Below, piece after piece: positions 14,801 through 24,039 of a stretch of DNA of 64,000 nucleotides. Position 1 is the first letter of the stretch, and each line of letters opens with the position of its first letter. The notes under the pieces are model-generated. The model was not told the origin of the DNA and searched no databases. It saw only the letters and a list, made by a program, of their open reading frames with translations. The stretch covers positions 2,303,411-2,367,410 of the forward strand of contig NZ_CP078078.1 in the NCBI RefSeq assembly GCF_023101205.1, written 5' to 3'. Position numbers and translations under genes: made by a program. The stretch comes from Microbacterium aurugineum (GTDB lineage Bacteria > Actinomycetota > Actinomycetes > Actinomycetales > Microbacteriaceae).

Positions 14801-15355
14801 TCAGCGAGCCACCGCCGCCGTGTCGCTCAGGCCCGTCGAGACGAGCGTGCGCAACAGGTGCGGCATCCAGTCCGCGGGCTTCTCCTGGATGGTGTCGCTG
14901 ACCGGCGCCTGCTCACGAGGCAGCGCGGAGGGATCGAGATCGTTGTCGATCAGGTACACGACCTCCCCCGGCTTCACGTAGTACAACCGTTCCCGAGCCT
15001 GGGTGGTGATGTAGGCGGGGTCGTTCCAGCGGTCCCGCTCTGCGATGAGCGCCGAGATCTCGTCCTCGCTCACCTGCACGGAGGCCTCGAGCGCCGCGAT
15101 CTTCTGGCGCTGATCGATGAAGGTGCCGAGCGTGGGCACGAGGACCCACGCGCCGAGCACCACCAGCGAGAGCATGATGACGGAGAAGGCGGACAGACGG
15201 ATACCCGCCGCCCATTCGCGGACGTCGACACGCGGAGCGGAGCCACGCGTCGACCTCGATGCGGACGCGGACTTCGGCTTCGTGGCCGACTTCCCCGTCG
15301 TCCGCGGAGTCTTCGGCGCGGGAGACGCCGAAGGAGGAGCCGGTCGTCGTACCAC
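14801..15355 (-). CDS. ftsB: FtsB/DivIC-type septum formation initiator
   Basis: 184 residues. A 50-residue basic Ser/Ala/Pro/Lys-rich cytoplasmic tail, one transmembrane helix (about residues 53-75, LSAFSVIMLSLVVLGAWVLVPTL), a short coiled coil (FIDQRQKIAALEASVQVSEDEISALIAERDRWND) and a conserved periplasm-side segment PAYITTQARERLYYVKPGEVVYLI, the DivIC/FtsB signature. It helps assemble the divisome with FtsL and FtsQ. An AAGGAGGAGCC ribosome-binding site precedes the GTG. Its place after eno is the usual actinobacterial order. Confidence 0.93.
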   Translation of the reverse strand: MVRRPAPPSASPAPKTPRTTGKSATKPKSASASRSTRGSAPRVDVREWAAGIRLSAFSVIMLSLVVLGAWVLVPTLGTFIDQRQKIAALEASVQVSEDEISALIAERDRWNDPAYITTQARERLYYVKPGEVVYLIDNDLDPSALPREQAPVSDTIQEKPADWMPHLLRTLVSTGLSDTAAVAR

Positions 15356-15435
15356 GGCTCCTCCTTCGTCGTGCTGCCCGGCGGGTCGTTCCTACATCCT
15401 CCGCCGGACGAGATATCTCGCTGTCTCGGCTGCGC

Positions 15436-16731
<1,296 letters not shown>

Positions 16732-16828
16732 TCAGGGGGAAAACGTGGTGTGGAGCGTCGTCGATCCGCGCCCAGTCTAGCCCGCGCTCCTCACCGGCCC
16801 AGGGACTCTTTCCTCCCGGTACGCGCGG

Positions 16829-17488
16829 TCAGACCACGACCGCGATCGCGAAGCCGTCCCAGCCCTTGACCCCGACGGTCTGCAGCGCCGTGGCGTCGAA
16901 GCGCGGATCCTCCCCGAGCATCCGGAGTCCGTCACGGGTGCCGACCACCTTCGGGTCGACGGCGTCCTCACGCACGATCTCCCCCTCGCGCCCGATGTTG
17001 TCCAGCACGATCACGGTTCCCGCGTGCCCGAGCTTCGCCGCCCAGTCGAGGTAGATCGTGTTGGACTCCTTGTCGGCGTCGATGAACACCAGATCGAAAC
17101 CGCCGACCAGGCTCGGGAGCACGTCCGCTCCCCTGCCCACCCGGATGTCGACGCGATCGCCGACGCCCGCCGCGTCGATGCTCGCCCGGGCGACGGCGGC
17201 GTTGTCGGGCTCCGCCTCGACCGTCACCACCCGCCCCTCGGGCCCGACGGCGCGAGCGAGCCAGATCGTGGAGTAGCCGCCGAGCGTGCCGATCTCGAGC
17301 ACCCGTCGCGCGCCGCTGATCCGGACGAGGAGGTTCAGCAGCTTGCCCGCCACGGGCGCGACCTCGATCTCGGGCAGACCCGCCGCCCGCTGGGCCGTGA
17401 GCGCCGCCTCGAGGTGGGCATCGGAGCCGATCAGTGTGTCGGCGAGGAACGAATCGGTCTGCGACCAGGCCGCGGGAGTGGATTCCAT
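16829..17488 (-). CDS. SAM-dependent O-methyltransferase (family 3, COMT-like)
   Basis: 219 residues. AdoMet-binding motif I is VLEIGTLGGYSTIWLARAV (about residues 60-78); the acidic residue after beta-2 is in VVTVEAEPDNAAVA; DLVFIDADKESNTIYLDWA contains the metal-binding Asp and the YxxY-like element; VLDNIGREGEIV supplies the second metal-site D-N. This matches Mg-dependent caffeoyl-CoA OMT-like enzymes of bacteria (Rv0187-type), whose native substrates are usually unknown catechols. Start uncertain: ATG at 17488 (chosen) or TTG at 17500, which has GAGG better spaced. It lies alone between eno and the CPBP module. Confidence 0.85.
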   Translation of the reverse strand: MESTPAAWSQTDSFLADTLIGSDAHLEAALTAQRAAGLPEIEVAPVAGKLLNLLVRISGARRVLEIGTLGGYSTIWLARAVGPEGRVVTVEAEPDNAAVARASIDAAGVGDRVDIRVGRGADVLPSLVGGFDLVFIDADKESNTIYLDWAAKLGHAGTVIVLDNIGREGEIVREDAVDPKVVGTRDGLRMLGEDPRFDATALQTVGVKGWDGFAIAVVV

Positions 17489-17519
17489 GCCCTCAGCCAA
17501 CCCCCGACGCCTCGGCCCG

Positions 17520-18467
17520 TCAAGGCTGCGGCGGGGAGAGCCGGGGTGCCGGAGCGGCGAGTTCCGGCTGCGTGCGGAACTGCCCGGTCAGCGCGAGCAC
17601 GACCGCGACGAGGAGGAGCACGATCCACCCGGCGAGCCCGAGCGGCCCGGCGAGAGCCATGTCCGGCTGCGAGGCGGCGAAGATCAGCACGAGTCCGGCG
17701 GCGGCATTGAGCGATCCGTGCGCGATCACGGCGGGCCACACCGACCCCGAGCGCAGACGCAGCCACCCGAACAGGACACCCCAGGCGACGCATCCGCCGA
17801 TCATGAGCACCACGCCCAGGATGTCGGTGCGCCCGAAGTTGTACCCGAGCAGGATGATCGGGCTGTGCCAGGCGCCCCAGATCACACCGCTCAGGATCAG
17901 GGCGGGCCAGGTCCCGAGCGGGCGCAGCGCCGGCAGCAGCCAGCCCCGCCAGCCGAGCTCCTCGCCGAACGCGAAGAAGCTGTTGATCAACGCACCGACC
18001 GGGATCGCGGCGATCTGCGCGAACACGAGGATTCCGACCGGGGGCAACGGCGTGCCGGCCGGGACGGCCTTCTCGAGTTCGGCGGCGAAGGCGGGGAAGG
18101 TCGGGTCGAACTGCACGAAGCCGAACGCCGCCGCCACGAGGAGGCTCGCTCCGACCAGGAGGGGCGGAACCAGCCATCCGACGACGATGAGCCATACGAC
18201 GCGCTTCGCGGGACGCAGCGGCCAGAGTCCGAGGAACCGGGCGCGCCCACCCCGACCGGGAACCCCCATCGCGAAGGTCACGATGACCGCGGCGACCGCC
18301 GGAGTGCACATCATCAGCGGGAGCAGCACGACGGTCAGCGGTTCGGCGAGTCCGTCACCGAGCCACAGCGGCAGCGCCACCAGCCACGCCAGGGCGAAGG
18401 CCACGACGACGAAGAGAAGGACGGCGGCCCAGGGCACGCGCCGCAGTTGTGGAGTGGAGTCGATCAT
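17520..18467 (-). CDS. CPBP family intramembrane glutamic protease
   Basis: 315 residues, about eight transmembrane segments. The ABI/CAAX motif is intact: the E-E-x-x-x-R element in FAFGEELGWRGWLLPAL (about residue 180), and the second motif with catalytic His in IWGAWHSPIILLGYNFG (about 210-226), plus HGSLNAAAG near 265. Bacterial members act as immunity or signal-processing membrane proteases; the substrate is unknown. The ATG at 18467 overlaps the stop of the DUF1648 gene (ATGA), so it is the third gene of the GntR-DUF1648-CPBP operon. Confidence 0.88.
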   Translation of the reverse strand: MIDSTPQLRRVPWAAVLLFVVVAFALAWLVALPLWLGDGLAEPLTVVLLPLMMCTPAVAAVIVTFAMGVPGRGGRARFLGLWPLRPAKRVVWLIVVGWLVPPLLVGASLLVAAAFGFVQFDPTFPAFAAELEKAVPAGTPLPPVGILVFAQIAAIPVGALINSFFAFGEELGWRGWLLPALRPLGTWPALILSGVIWGAWHSPIILLGYNFGRTDILGVVLMIGGCVAWGVLFGWLRLRSGSVWPAVIAHGSLNAAAGLVLIFAASQPDMALAGPLGLAGWIVLLLVAVVLALTGQFRTQPELAAPAPRLSPPQP

Positions 18468-19522
18468 GACGTCGCCTTTCCGGTGTCGGTGGGCATCGTG
18501 CCCGATGTTCGCGTGCGGTCGACATACGCCTGCAGCAGTGCGGCCGCCTCCTCTGCGCCGTCGATCGTCACGAGGAAGGGACGTCGACCGCGGCGCGAGA
18601 CCTCGATCGCCGGCCCCCGGCGCAGGACGATACCCGAACGGCCGTCGACGGCGACGCGCCATCCCCATCCACCGAACTCACCGAACGGCGAGATGTCGAC
18701 GGCGCGCGCCGACTCGACCTCGTCGAGCGGGACACGGACCCGCGGCCACCCCAGGAGCGCCCGCGCAGCGAAGCCCTCCGGCGTGATCATGACGCGGAAG
18801 GAGGCCGTGGCCGCCAGCGAGAGGCCCACGACGAGCACCACGAGAGCGACGATCCCTCCTCCCTCGGTTCCGGTCCCGAGCAGGTACGCGGCGAGCGCGA
18901 CGAGTCCGAGCAGCACGACGAGGAGGAAGGCGACCACACCGCGGGGCATGCTCGTCGTGGCGATCCACACGACGCGTTCCCCCTTCTCGATGTGCACGGC
19001 GTACCGCGGCTCGAGCGTGCGGCCCCGGGGAGCGCGGACGCGAGGCTGCACGGCCCAGGCCGCTCCGGCGACGACGAGGAGCGCGACGAAGGAAACGGCG
19101 ACGACACCGCCGATGCCGGGGATTTCGGAGGACTCGGACAGATCGCGCTGGATCGCGAGCGACCCGACGCTCGTGACCGCGGCGAAGGCCGCCATCCCGG
19201 CGGCGAGCGCACCCATCAGCCGCGCTGCGCCGCCCCAGTGCGACCCGACCGCGACGAGTGTCGTGACGACCATCAGTGCGGGGATCCCGAGGCCCACCCC
19301 GAGCAGAAGCCAGAGATACGTGGCCGCGGGTCCGAACCCGTCGGCGCCGTCGACACCCCAGTGGGTCGCGACCTGCTCCGGAAGCGACGGCAACCAGGAG
19401 AGCAGCACCACCAGCGCCACCGTCGTGATCACGATCGGCACGAGCGCGGCGACGACGACGAACATCCGTCGGGCGCGCTTCAGGAGCGGCGGTGGCGTGC
19501 GGGTGAGGTCGTAGGTGGTCAT
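18464..19522 (-). CDS. DUF1648 domain-containing membrane protein
   Basis: 352 residues. The N-terminal segment contains the DUF1648 signature LPSLPEQVATHWGVDGADGFGPAATYL (about residues 45-71), between hydrophobic helices; there are about six transmembrane segments in all. A C-terminal soluble, PH-like beta domain (about 265-340, FRVMITPEGFAARALLGWPRVRVPLDEVESARAVD...) resembles the bPH/DUF5808-type tail of such proteins. It overlaps its neighbours on both sides by ATGA. GntR-DUF1648 gene pairs resemble the SdpI/YtrA type of membrane-stress or immunity modules; that function is inferred. Confidence 0.82.
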   Translation of the reverse strand: MTTYDLTRTPPPLLKRARRMFVVVAALVPIVITTVALVVLLSWLPSLPEQVATHWGVDGADGFGPAATYLWLLLGVGLGIPALMVVTTLVAVGSHWGGAARLMGALAAGMAAFAAVTSVGSLAIQRDLSESSEIPGIGGVVAVSFVALLVVAGAAWAVQPRVRAPRGRTLEPRYAVHIEKGERVVWIATTSMPRGVVAFLLVVLLGLVALAAYLLGTGTEGGGIVALVVLVVGLSLAATASFRVMITPEGFAARALLGWPRVRVPLDEVESARAVDISPFGEFGGWGWRVAVDGRSGIVLRRGPAIEVSRRGRRPFLVTIDGAEEAAALLQAYVDRTRTSGTMPTDTGKATS

Positions 19523-19917
19523 GGCGAGTCCTCCTCGCGACGGTCGGAGTGGTCGAGGTCGGAGCGGACCTCTCGATGGGAGCGCACGATGCCCGCGAGC
19601 GTATCGGCCGAGACACCGAGCGCAGCGGCGCGGCGCACCAGGTCGTCGATGTCATGGGCGAGTTCGGCGAGCGGTGCCGCCGACGCCGCGATGACCGCCC
19701 CTCGGCCCCGGCGCAGGTCGACGAGCCCTTCGTCGCGCAGCCGCTGGTAGGCGTGGAGCACGGTGTGCTGATTGATCGACAGCGCTTCGGCGACATCGCG
19801 CGCCGCGGGGAGCCGGTCCCCGGGGGCCAGGACGCCGGCGAGGATGTCGGAGCGGACGGAGGTCGCCACCTGGTCGTACAGCGCACGAGGGCTGTCGACA
19901 TCGACACGGATGAGCAT
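19519..19917 (-). CDS. GntR family regulator, YtrA subfamily
   Basis: 132 residues. Winged helix-turn-helix from residue 5 to about 70: LYDQVATSVRSDILAGVLAPGDRLPAARDVAEALSINQHTVLHAYQRLRDEGLVDLRRGRGAVI. The small all-helical C-terminal part (about 60 residues) is the short effector/dimer domain of the YtrA group, which typically regulates adjacent membrane genes, as here (DUF1648 and CPBP downstream, both overlapping). RBS AGGAG lies about 14 bases before ATG. A palindrome overlapping its own -10 (19939-19962) suggests autorepression. Confidence 0.9.
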   Translation of the reverse strand: MLIRVDVDSPRALYDQVATSVRSDILAGVLAPGDRLPAARDVAEALSINQHTVLHAYQRLRDEGLVDLRRGRGAVIAASAAPLAELAHDIDDLVRRAAALGVSADTLAGIVRSHREVRSDLDHSDRREEDSP

Positions 19918-19938
19918 GCGGCCCCCTCTCCTCGAATC

Positions 19939-19975
19939 TCTAGTTATTCTATGCGAACTAGAACAACTGTCACAA
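19939..19975 (-). promoter_or_regulatory. GntR/YtrA operator and promoter
   Basis: TCTAGTT and AACTAGA form a perfect 7-bp inverted repeat with a 10-base centre (19939-19962). On the minus strand the -10 TAGAAT (19951-19946) lies inside it, with -35 TTGTGA (19975-19970) and an 18-base spacer. This is the expected layout for autorepression of the GntR-DUF1648-CPBP operon. Confidence 0.75.
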
Positions 19976-20024
19976 TCCTCCACACGTCTTTGTCGCTCTC
20001 GGAGCGGTACTCCACACTGACCTC

Positions 20025-20495
20025 ATGCGCATCACTCCCCGCCGTCTCGCGATCGGTATGAGCCTGTGGATCCCCAATCTCTTCAGCGGAATCCGCATCC
20101 GCCGCTTCAGTGAGGACTGGACGCACGCCACCGTGGAACTGCACGTCAACGTCTTCACCCGCAACTACGTCAAGACCGCGTTCGGCGGCTCGATGTCGGC
20201 GATGACCGACCCGTACTTCTTCATGCTGGTGATGCACCAGCTCGGCCGCGACCATGTCGTGTGGGACACGCGCGGCGAGATCGAGTTCCTCAAGCCGGGA
20301 CGAGGCGTGCTCACGGCCGAGTTCGAGGTGTCGAAGGAGAAGGCCGAGGAGATCCGCGAGCGTGCGCGAGGCGGAGCCAAGGTGCTCGAGTGGTTCGAGA
20401 CGGTCATCACCGACCGCGAGGGCGACATCGTCGCGAAGGTGCGCCGCGAGGTCTACATCCGCGAGAAGAAGCGGGTCACCGCCGCACGGAGCTGA
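20025..20495 (+). CDS. DUF4442 (hotdog-fold) domain protein
   Basis: 156 residues. Matches DUF4442, a putative thioesterase-like hotdog family: NLFSGIRIRRFSEDWTHATVELHVNVFTRNYVKTAFGGSMSAMTDPYFFMLVMHQLGRDHVVWDTRGEIEFLKPGRG. The N-R-N-Y-x-x-T-x-F-G-G-S-M block is the family's most conserved part. No catalytic proof. A CACACT hexamer sits six bases before the ATG, so a leaderless start is possible. It is followed by an APC permease after 43 bases, possibly with its own start site. Confidence 0.85.
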   Translation: MRITPRRLAIGMSLWIPNLFSGIRIRRFSEDWTHATVELHVNVFTRNYVKTAFGGSMSAMTDPYFFMLVMHQLGRDHVVWDTRGEIEFLKPGRGVLTAEFEVSKEKAEEIRERARGGAKVLEWFETVITDREGDIVAKVRREVYIREKKRVTAARS

Positions 20496-20538
20496 CCGCC
20501 GTCACCCGCCGTTCACCGTCGCATGCCACGATGACGGG

Positions 20539-21762
20539 ATGCCCCTCGCTCGTCGCCTGACGCTCACGGACGCCGTCGCCATCGGCCTGGGTTCCATGAT
20601 CGGTGCCGGCGTGTTCGCGGTGTGGGCACCGGCGATCGGCGTCGCGGGAAGCGGAGTCTTCGTCGCACTCGCCATCGCCGCCGTCGTCGCGTACTGCAAT
20701 GCCACATCATCGGCGCAGCTCGCCGCTGCCCATCCTGTCGCCGGCGGGACCTACGCCTATGCACGCGCGGAGATCGGCCCCTGGTGGGGCTTCGTCGCCG
20801 GCTGGAGCTTCGTGATCGGCAAGATCGCCAGCTGCGCCGCCATGGCGATGACGTTCGCCGCCTATGCCGCCCCCGAAGGATGGACCGTTCCGGTGGCGGT
20901 CACCGCGGTCGCCGCGCTCGCGATCGTGAACTGCCTCGGCGTCACGCGCACCGCGATGCTCACGCGCGTGCTGGTCGTCTGCTCGCTCCTCGGGATCGCG
21001 GTCGCGGTCGGGTTCGGGTTCGGCGCCGGCGCGATCACCAGCGCGGCTCCGCTGCCCGACGCCACGGCGTACGGCGTGTTGCAGGGGGCTGGCCTGCTGT
21101 TCTTCGCCTTCGCCGGTTACGCCCGCATCGCGACGATGGGTGAAGAGGTGGTCGACCCCGCGCGCACCATCCCCCGTGCCATCGTGGTCGCGCTGGGCGG
21201 TGCCGTCGTCGTCTACCTGCTCGTGGCAGTCGTGGTGGTCCTCGTGCTCGGCGCCGACGCGGCGGAGTCGACCGCTCCCCTCGTCGACGTGCTCGTGGCG
21301 ACCGGATGGCCCGCGCTCACGCCGATCGTGCGCGTGGCCGCCGCGGCCGCCTCACTCGGAGCCCTCCTCGCGCTGCTGACCGGTATCGGACGCACCACGC
21401 TGGCCATGGCACGGGAGAGCGACGTGCCGAGGTTCCTGGCGAAGATCGATCAGCGCCATCAGGTGCCGCAGCGCGCAGAGATCGTGATCGCGATCGCCGT
21501 GATCGCGATCGTCCTCGTCGCTGATCTCCGCGACGCCATCGGGTTCTCGTCGTTCGGAGTGCTCCTGTACTACCTCATCGCGAATGCGGCCGCCTTCCGA
21601 CAGGCCGGAAGCGCTCGCCGCTACCCCCGCGCGCTGCAGGTGCTCGGGGCACTCGGCTGCCTCCTGCTGGTGAACACGCTTCCCGTGCTCGCCTCGCTCA
21701 TCGGAGCAGCAGTGGTCCTCCTCGGCGTCGCCTATCGGCTGGTGCGTCTGCGCGTCTCCTGA
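20539..21762 (+). CDS. APC family amino acid permease
   Basis: 407 residues with 11-12 hydrophobic segments. The helix-1 substrate motif is IGLGSMIGAGVFAVWAP (about residues 14-30), followed by GTYAYARAEIGPWWGFVAGWSFVIGKIASCAAMA and the later FAFAGYARIATMGEEVVDPARTIPRAI, all typical of the amino acid-polyamine-organocation superfamily (PF13520). The substrate cannot be named. It is shorter than many members, missing the extra C-terminal helices. The start is chosen at 20539 because other in-frame upstream codons run into a stop; CACGAT lies six bases upstream. Confidence 0.88.
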   Translation: MPLARRLTLTDAVAIGLGSMIGAGVFAVWAPAIGVAGSGVFVALAIAAVVAYCNATSSAQLAAAHPVAGGTYAYARAEIGPWWGFVAGWSFVIGKIASCAAMAMTFAAYAAPEGWTVPVAVTAVAALAIVNCLGVTRTAMLTRVLVVCSLLGIAVAVGFGFGAGAITSAAPLPDATAYGVLQGAGLLFFAFAGYARIATMGEEVVDPARTIPRAIVVALGGAVVVYLLVAVVVVLVLGADAAESTAPLVDVLVATGWPALTPIVRVAAAAASLGALLALLTGIGRTTLAMARESDVPRFLAKIDQRHQVPQRAEIVIAIAVIAIVLVADLRDAIGFSSFGVLLYYLIANAAAFRQAGSARRYPRALQVLGALGCLLLVNTLPVLASLIGAAVVLLGVAYRLVRLRVS

Positions 21763-21770
21763 TCCTGATC

Positions 21771-22565
21771 TCAGAGGCTCGACTCGGCGCGGTACACCCG
21801 CGGCGCAATGCCCAGAACCGACTGGAAGTCGCGGGTGAGATGGGCATGGTCGGAGTACCCGAGGTCGGCCGCGATCGAGGCGAGGTCGACGCCCGGCTGA
21901 TCCCGGACGCGCTGCGCCGCCTCCTGCAGACGCCGTCGCCGGATCATCGCGGCCGGCGAGATGCCCACATGACGATGCGTCATCCGCTGCAGGGTCCGCA
22001 CGGAGACCCCCAGGCGCGTCGCCGCCTCCTCCGGCGTGAGCACCGCCGCGTCGTCCATCAGCACGTCCGTCAACGCGTTCGCCTGCCGGTCGGGCTCGCT
22101 CACCGCCCCGACCCGATCCGCGAGCCACCGTGCGAAGACCTCCACCGCTCGTTCCCGGCGCCCGTCGCCCGAGTCCATCGCGGCCACCACGTCGTGGCGG
22201 AGCGCGGCCACCGCGCTCTCGGGTGCGGTCAGTGCGCGCTCGCCGTCGATCAACGCAGCCGGGTCGTCGATCAGCGCGGCCACCGCGGCGGGGCGCAGCA
22301 GGGCACCGACCGCCCAGCCTCGCCCTCGCAGGTCGCGGTGGGAGACGCGGGTCGTGACACCGGACAGCATCACGGCATCGGCATCCACGACGAGGTTGAG
22401 TGCGGGGTAGGCCACCATCTCTTGCCGCGATGAGCGCCCGGCGGCGATGTCCCACTCCGGGATCCAGAACCACACGACCAGCTCCGCGACCTCCGCCGGC
22501 GCGGGCAGCCGATGGAATTCCGGGAGCCGCGCCGGATAGAGCACGCCACGAGTCGGATTCACCAT
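21771..22565 (-). CDS. AraC family transcriptional regulator
   Basis: 264 residues. N-terminal beta-rich domain (YPARLPEFHRLPAPAEVAELVVWFWIPEWDIAAG, the DUF6597-type sensor seen in many actinobacterial AraC regulators). The C-terminal AraC DNA-binding domain (about 170-260) has the first helix-turn-helix in EEAATRLGVSVRTLQRMTHRHVGISPAAMI and the second in DLASIAADLGYSDHAHLTRDFQSVLGIAPRVYR. ATG at 22565 with TACCCT six bases upstream, so leaderless; divergent from the VOC-family gene, which is its most likely target. Convergent with the APC permease, 8 bases between stops. Confidence 0.92.
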   Translation of the reverse strand: MVNPTRGVLYPARLPEFHRLPAPAEVAELVVWFWIPEWDIAAGRSSRQEMVAYPALNLVVDADAVMLSGVTTRVSHRDLRGRGWAVGALLRPAAVAALIDDPAALIDGERALTAPESAVAALRHDVVAAMDSGDGRRERAVEVFARWLADRVGAVSEPDRQANALTDVLMDDAAVLTPEEAATRLGVSVRTLQRMTHRHVGISPAAMIRRRRLQEAAQRVRDQPGVDLASIAADLGYSDHAHLTRDFQSVLGIAPRVYRAESSL

Positions 22566-22571
22566 GGGGCC

Positions 22572-22577
22572 AGGGTA
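22572..22577 (-). promoter_or_regulatory. Leaderless -10 box for the AraC regulator
   Basis: TACCCT on the minus strand, six bases before the ATG at 22565. Confidence 0.6.
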
Positions 22578-22640
22578 GGCGCTGCCACCGACGTGCGGAG
22601 GTTGTCGCGGATCTTCAAGCCATGGTCCGCCCGCGGGACG

Positions 22641-22646
22641 TACCGT
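22641..22646 (+). promoter_or_regulatory. Leaderless -10 box for the VOC gene
   Basis: TACCGT ends six bases before the ATG at 22653; the divergent AraC promoter is 64 bases away. Confidence 0.6.
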
Positions 22647-22652
22647 GGCGAC

Positions 22653-23192
22653 ATGAGCGACGACACCTCCACGACAGCCACCCCGACCACCGGCGCCACC
22701 GGCACCCACACCACCGACGGCCGCCCGCACGGGGCCACCTCCCTCACCCCGTTCCTGGCGATCCGAGGCGCGAAGCAGGCGATCGACTTCTATCGCGACG
22801 TGTTCGGCGCGCGGGTCGTCGACGTCACCGAGTTCGGCGGCGTCGTCGTGCACGCCGACCTCGACTTCGGGCTGGGCCGTCTCCAGCTGGGCGAACCGAA
22901 TCCGGAGTACCACCTCGTCCGCGCACCTGAGGGCGATGACGACTGCTACTCGATGGGTCTCTACGTCTCCGACGTCGACACCGTCGTCGAGAAGGCCGTG
23001 GTCGCCGGAGCCACCGTGCGCGAAGCACCGGCCCTCTTCGTCTCCGGCGATCGGTTCGCCAGCATCCGCGATCCGTTCGGCGTGCGCTGGTCCGTCATGA
23101 CGCGCGTAGAGGACATCTCCGAGGAAGAGAGCAGCCGACGGGTCGCGGAATGGGCGGCATCGTTCAGCGAGGCTCCCGCCGACGCGAGCTGA
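22653..23192 (+). CDS. VOC superfamily (glyoxalase/bleomycin-resistance-fold) protein
   Basis: 179 residues: a Thr-rich, disordered first 28 residues, then a VOC domain of the PhnB/YnjC type: LTPFLAIRGAKQAIDFYRDVFGARVVDVTEF, LYVSDVDTVVEKAVVAGATV and RFASIRDPFGVRWSVMTRVEDIS. The DPFGxxW motif is characteristic. Enzyme or antibiotic-binding activity is unproven. Divergent from an AraC regulator, which may control it. Its last 29 bases overlap the convergent SGNH hydrolase gene. Confidence 0.88.
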   Translation: MSDDTSTTATPTTGATGTHTTDGRPHGATSLTPFLAIRGAKQAIDFYRDVFGARVVDVTEFGGVVVHADLDFGLGRLQLGEPNPEYHLVRAPEGDDDCYSMGLYVSDVDTVVEKAVVAGATVREAPALFVSGDRFASIRDPFGVRWSVMTRVEDISEEESSRRVAEWAASFSEAPADAS

Positions 23193-23967
23193 GCGACCGC
23201 TCCGCCGCCCGGCACACGGCGGGTGTCAGGGCCTCGGCCGTACGTCGGTAACCCAGGGCACTCGGGTGGAACCGGTCCAGGCTGAACATCGTCTCCGGCT
23301 CGTCGAAGAACATCGGCCCCACCGCGCGACGCAGATCGACCGCCTCCGCGCCTGCCTGTCGCGCCGTCTCGTCCTGGATCTCGGCGAGGCGGCGCGACAG
23401 GCTCGACGCGATCCGACGGAGGGGCTGCGGCACCGGGCGCAACGCCCCGAGGTCGGGGCACGTGCCCACGACGACCTCGACCCCGAGCGCGCTCAGCCTG
23501 CGGATCGTCTCCTGCAGGTGCTGCGCCGACAGCGCCACGGGCAGCCGGTGCGTCACATCGTTGCCGCCCACCACGATCACCGCGACATGCGGACGGTACC
23601 CGGTGGGGAGGGCATCGAGCTGAGCAGTCAGGTCGGGTGACTCCGAGCCGACGACCGCCGCCGTACGCAGCCGCACCGGACGGTGCATCCGGCGTCCGAT
23701 CGCCTTCGCCAGACGCCCGCCGAGCGTCTCCTTGCGATGCTCGGCCCCGAGACCGGCGGCGATGGAGTCGCCGAGCATCAGCAGATCGAGCGGTTCCCCG
23801 TCGAGCGCGCCACGCCAGACGCGATCCGCATCGAGCGACTCCTCCCCCAGCGGCTTGCCGATGCGCTTCCGTGCGAGCGCAGCCTGCTGCACGAGCACCA
23901 GACGGACGGATGCCGCCACCGTCACGGCGATCAGCGCCGCGAGCATCACGAGACGGAACCGGCTCAT
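23164..23967 (-). CDS. Membrane-anchored SGNH/GDSL hydrolase
   Basis: 267 residues. N-terminal signal-anchor (FRLVMLAALIAVTVAASVRLVLV) and an SGNH domain: block I LLMLGDSIAAGLGAEH (catalytic Ser, about residue 72), block III VGGNDVTHRLP (Gly, Asn), and block V SLDRFHPSALGYRRTAEAL (catalytic D-x-x-H). It should be an extracytoplasmic esterase or lipase. The ATG at 23967 is chosen; a GTG at 23997 would add ten residues without any RBS. Its 3' end overlaps the VOC gene by 29 bp. Confidence 0.88.
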   Translation of the reverse strand: MSRFRLVMLAALIAVTVAASVRLVLVQQAALARKRIGKPLGEESLDADRVWRGALDGEPLDLLMLGDSIAAGLGAEHRKETLGGRLAKAIGRRMHRPVRLRTAAVVGSESPDLTAQLDALPTGYRPHVAVIVVGGNDVTHRLPVALSAQHLQETIRRLSALGVEVVVGTCPDLGALRPVPQPLRRIASSLSRRLAEIQDETARQAGAEAVDLRRAVGPMFFDEPETMFSLDRFHPSALGYRRTAEALTPAVCRAAERSLSSRRREPR

Positions 23968-24039
23968 GACCCGATTCGACCCGATCACCGTGAACACGGC
24001 GTGAACGGCCCGACGCCGCTCTCGTGCCCCGGGCAGGCA

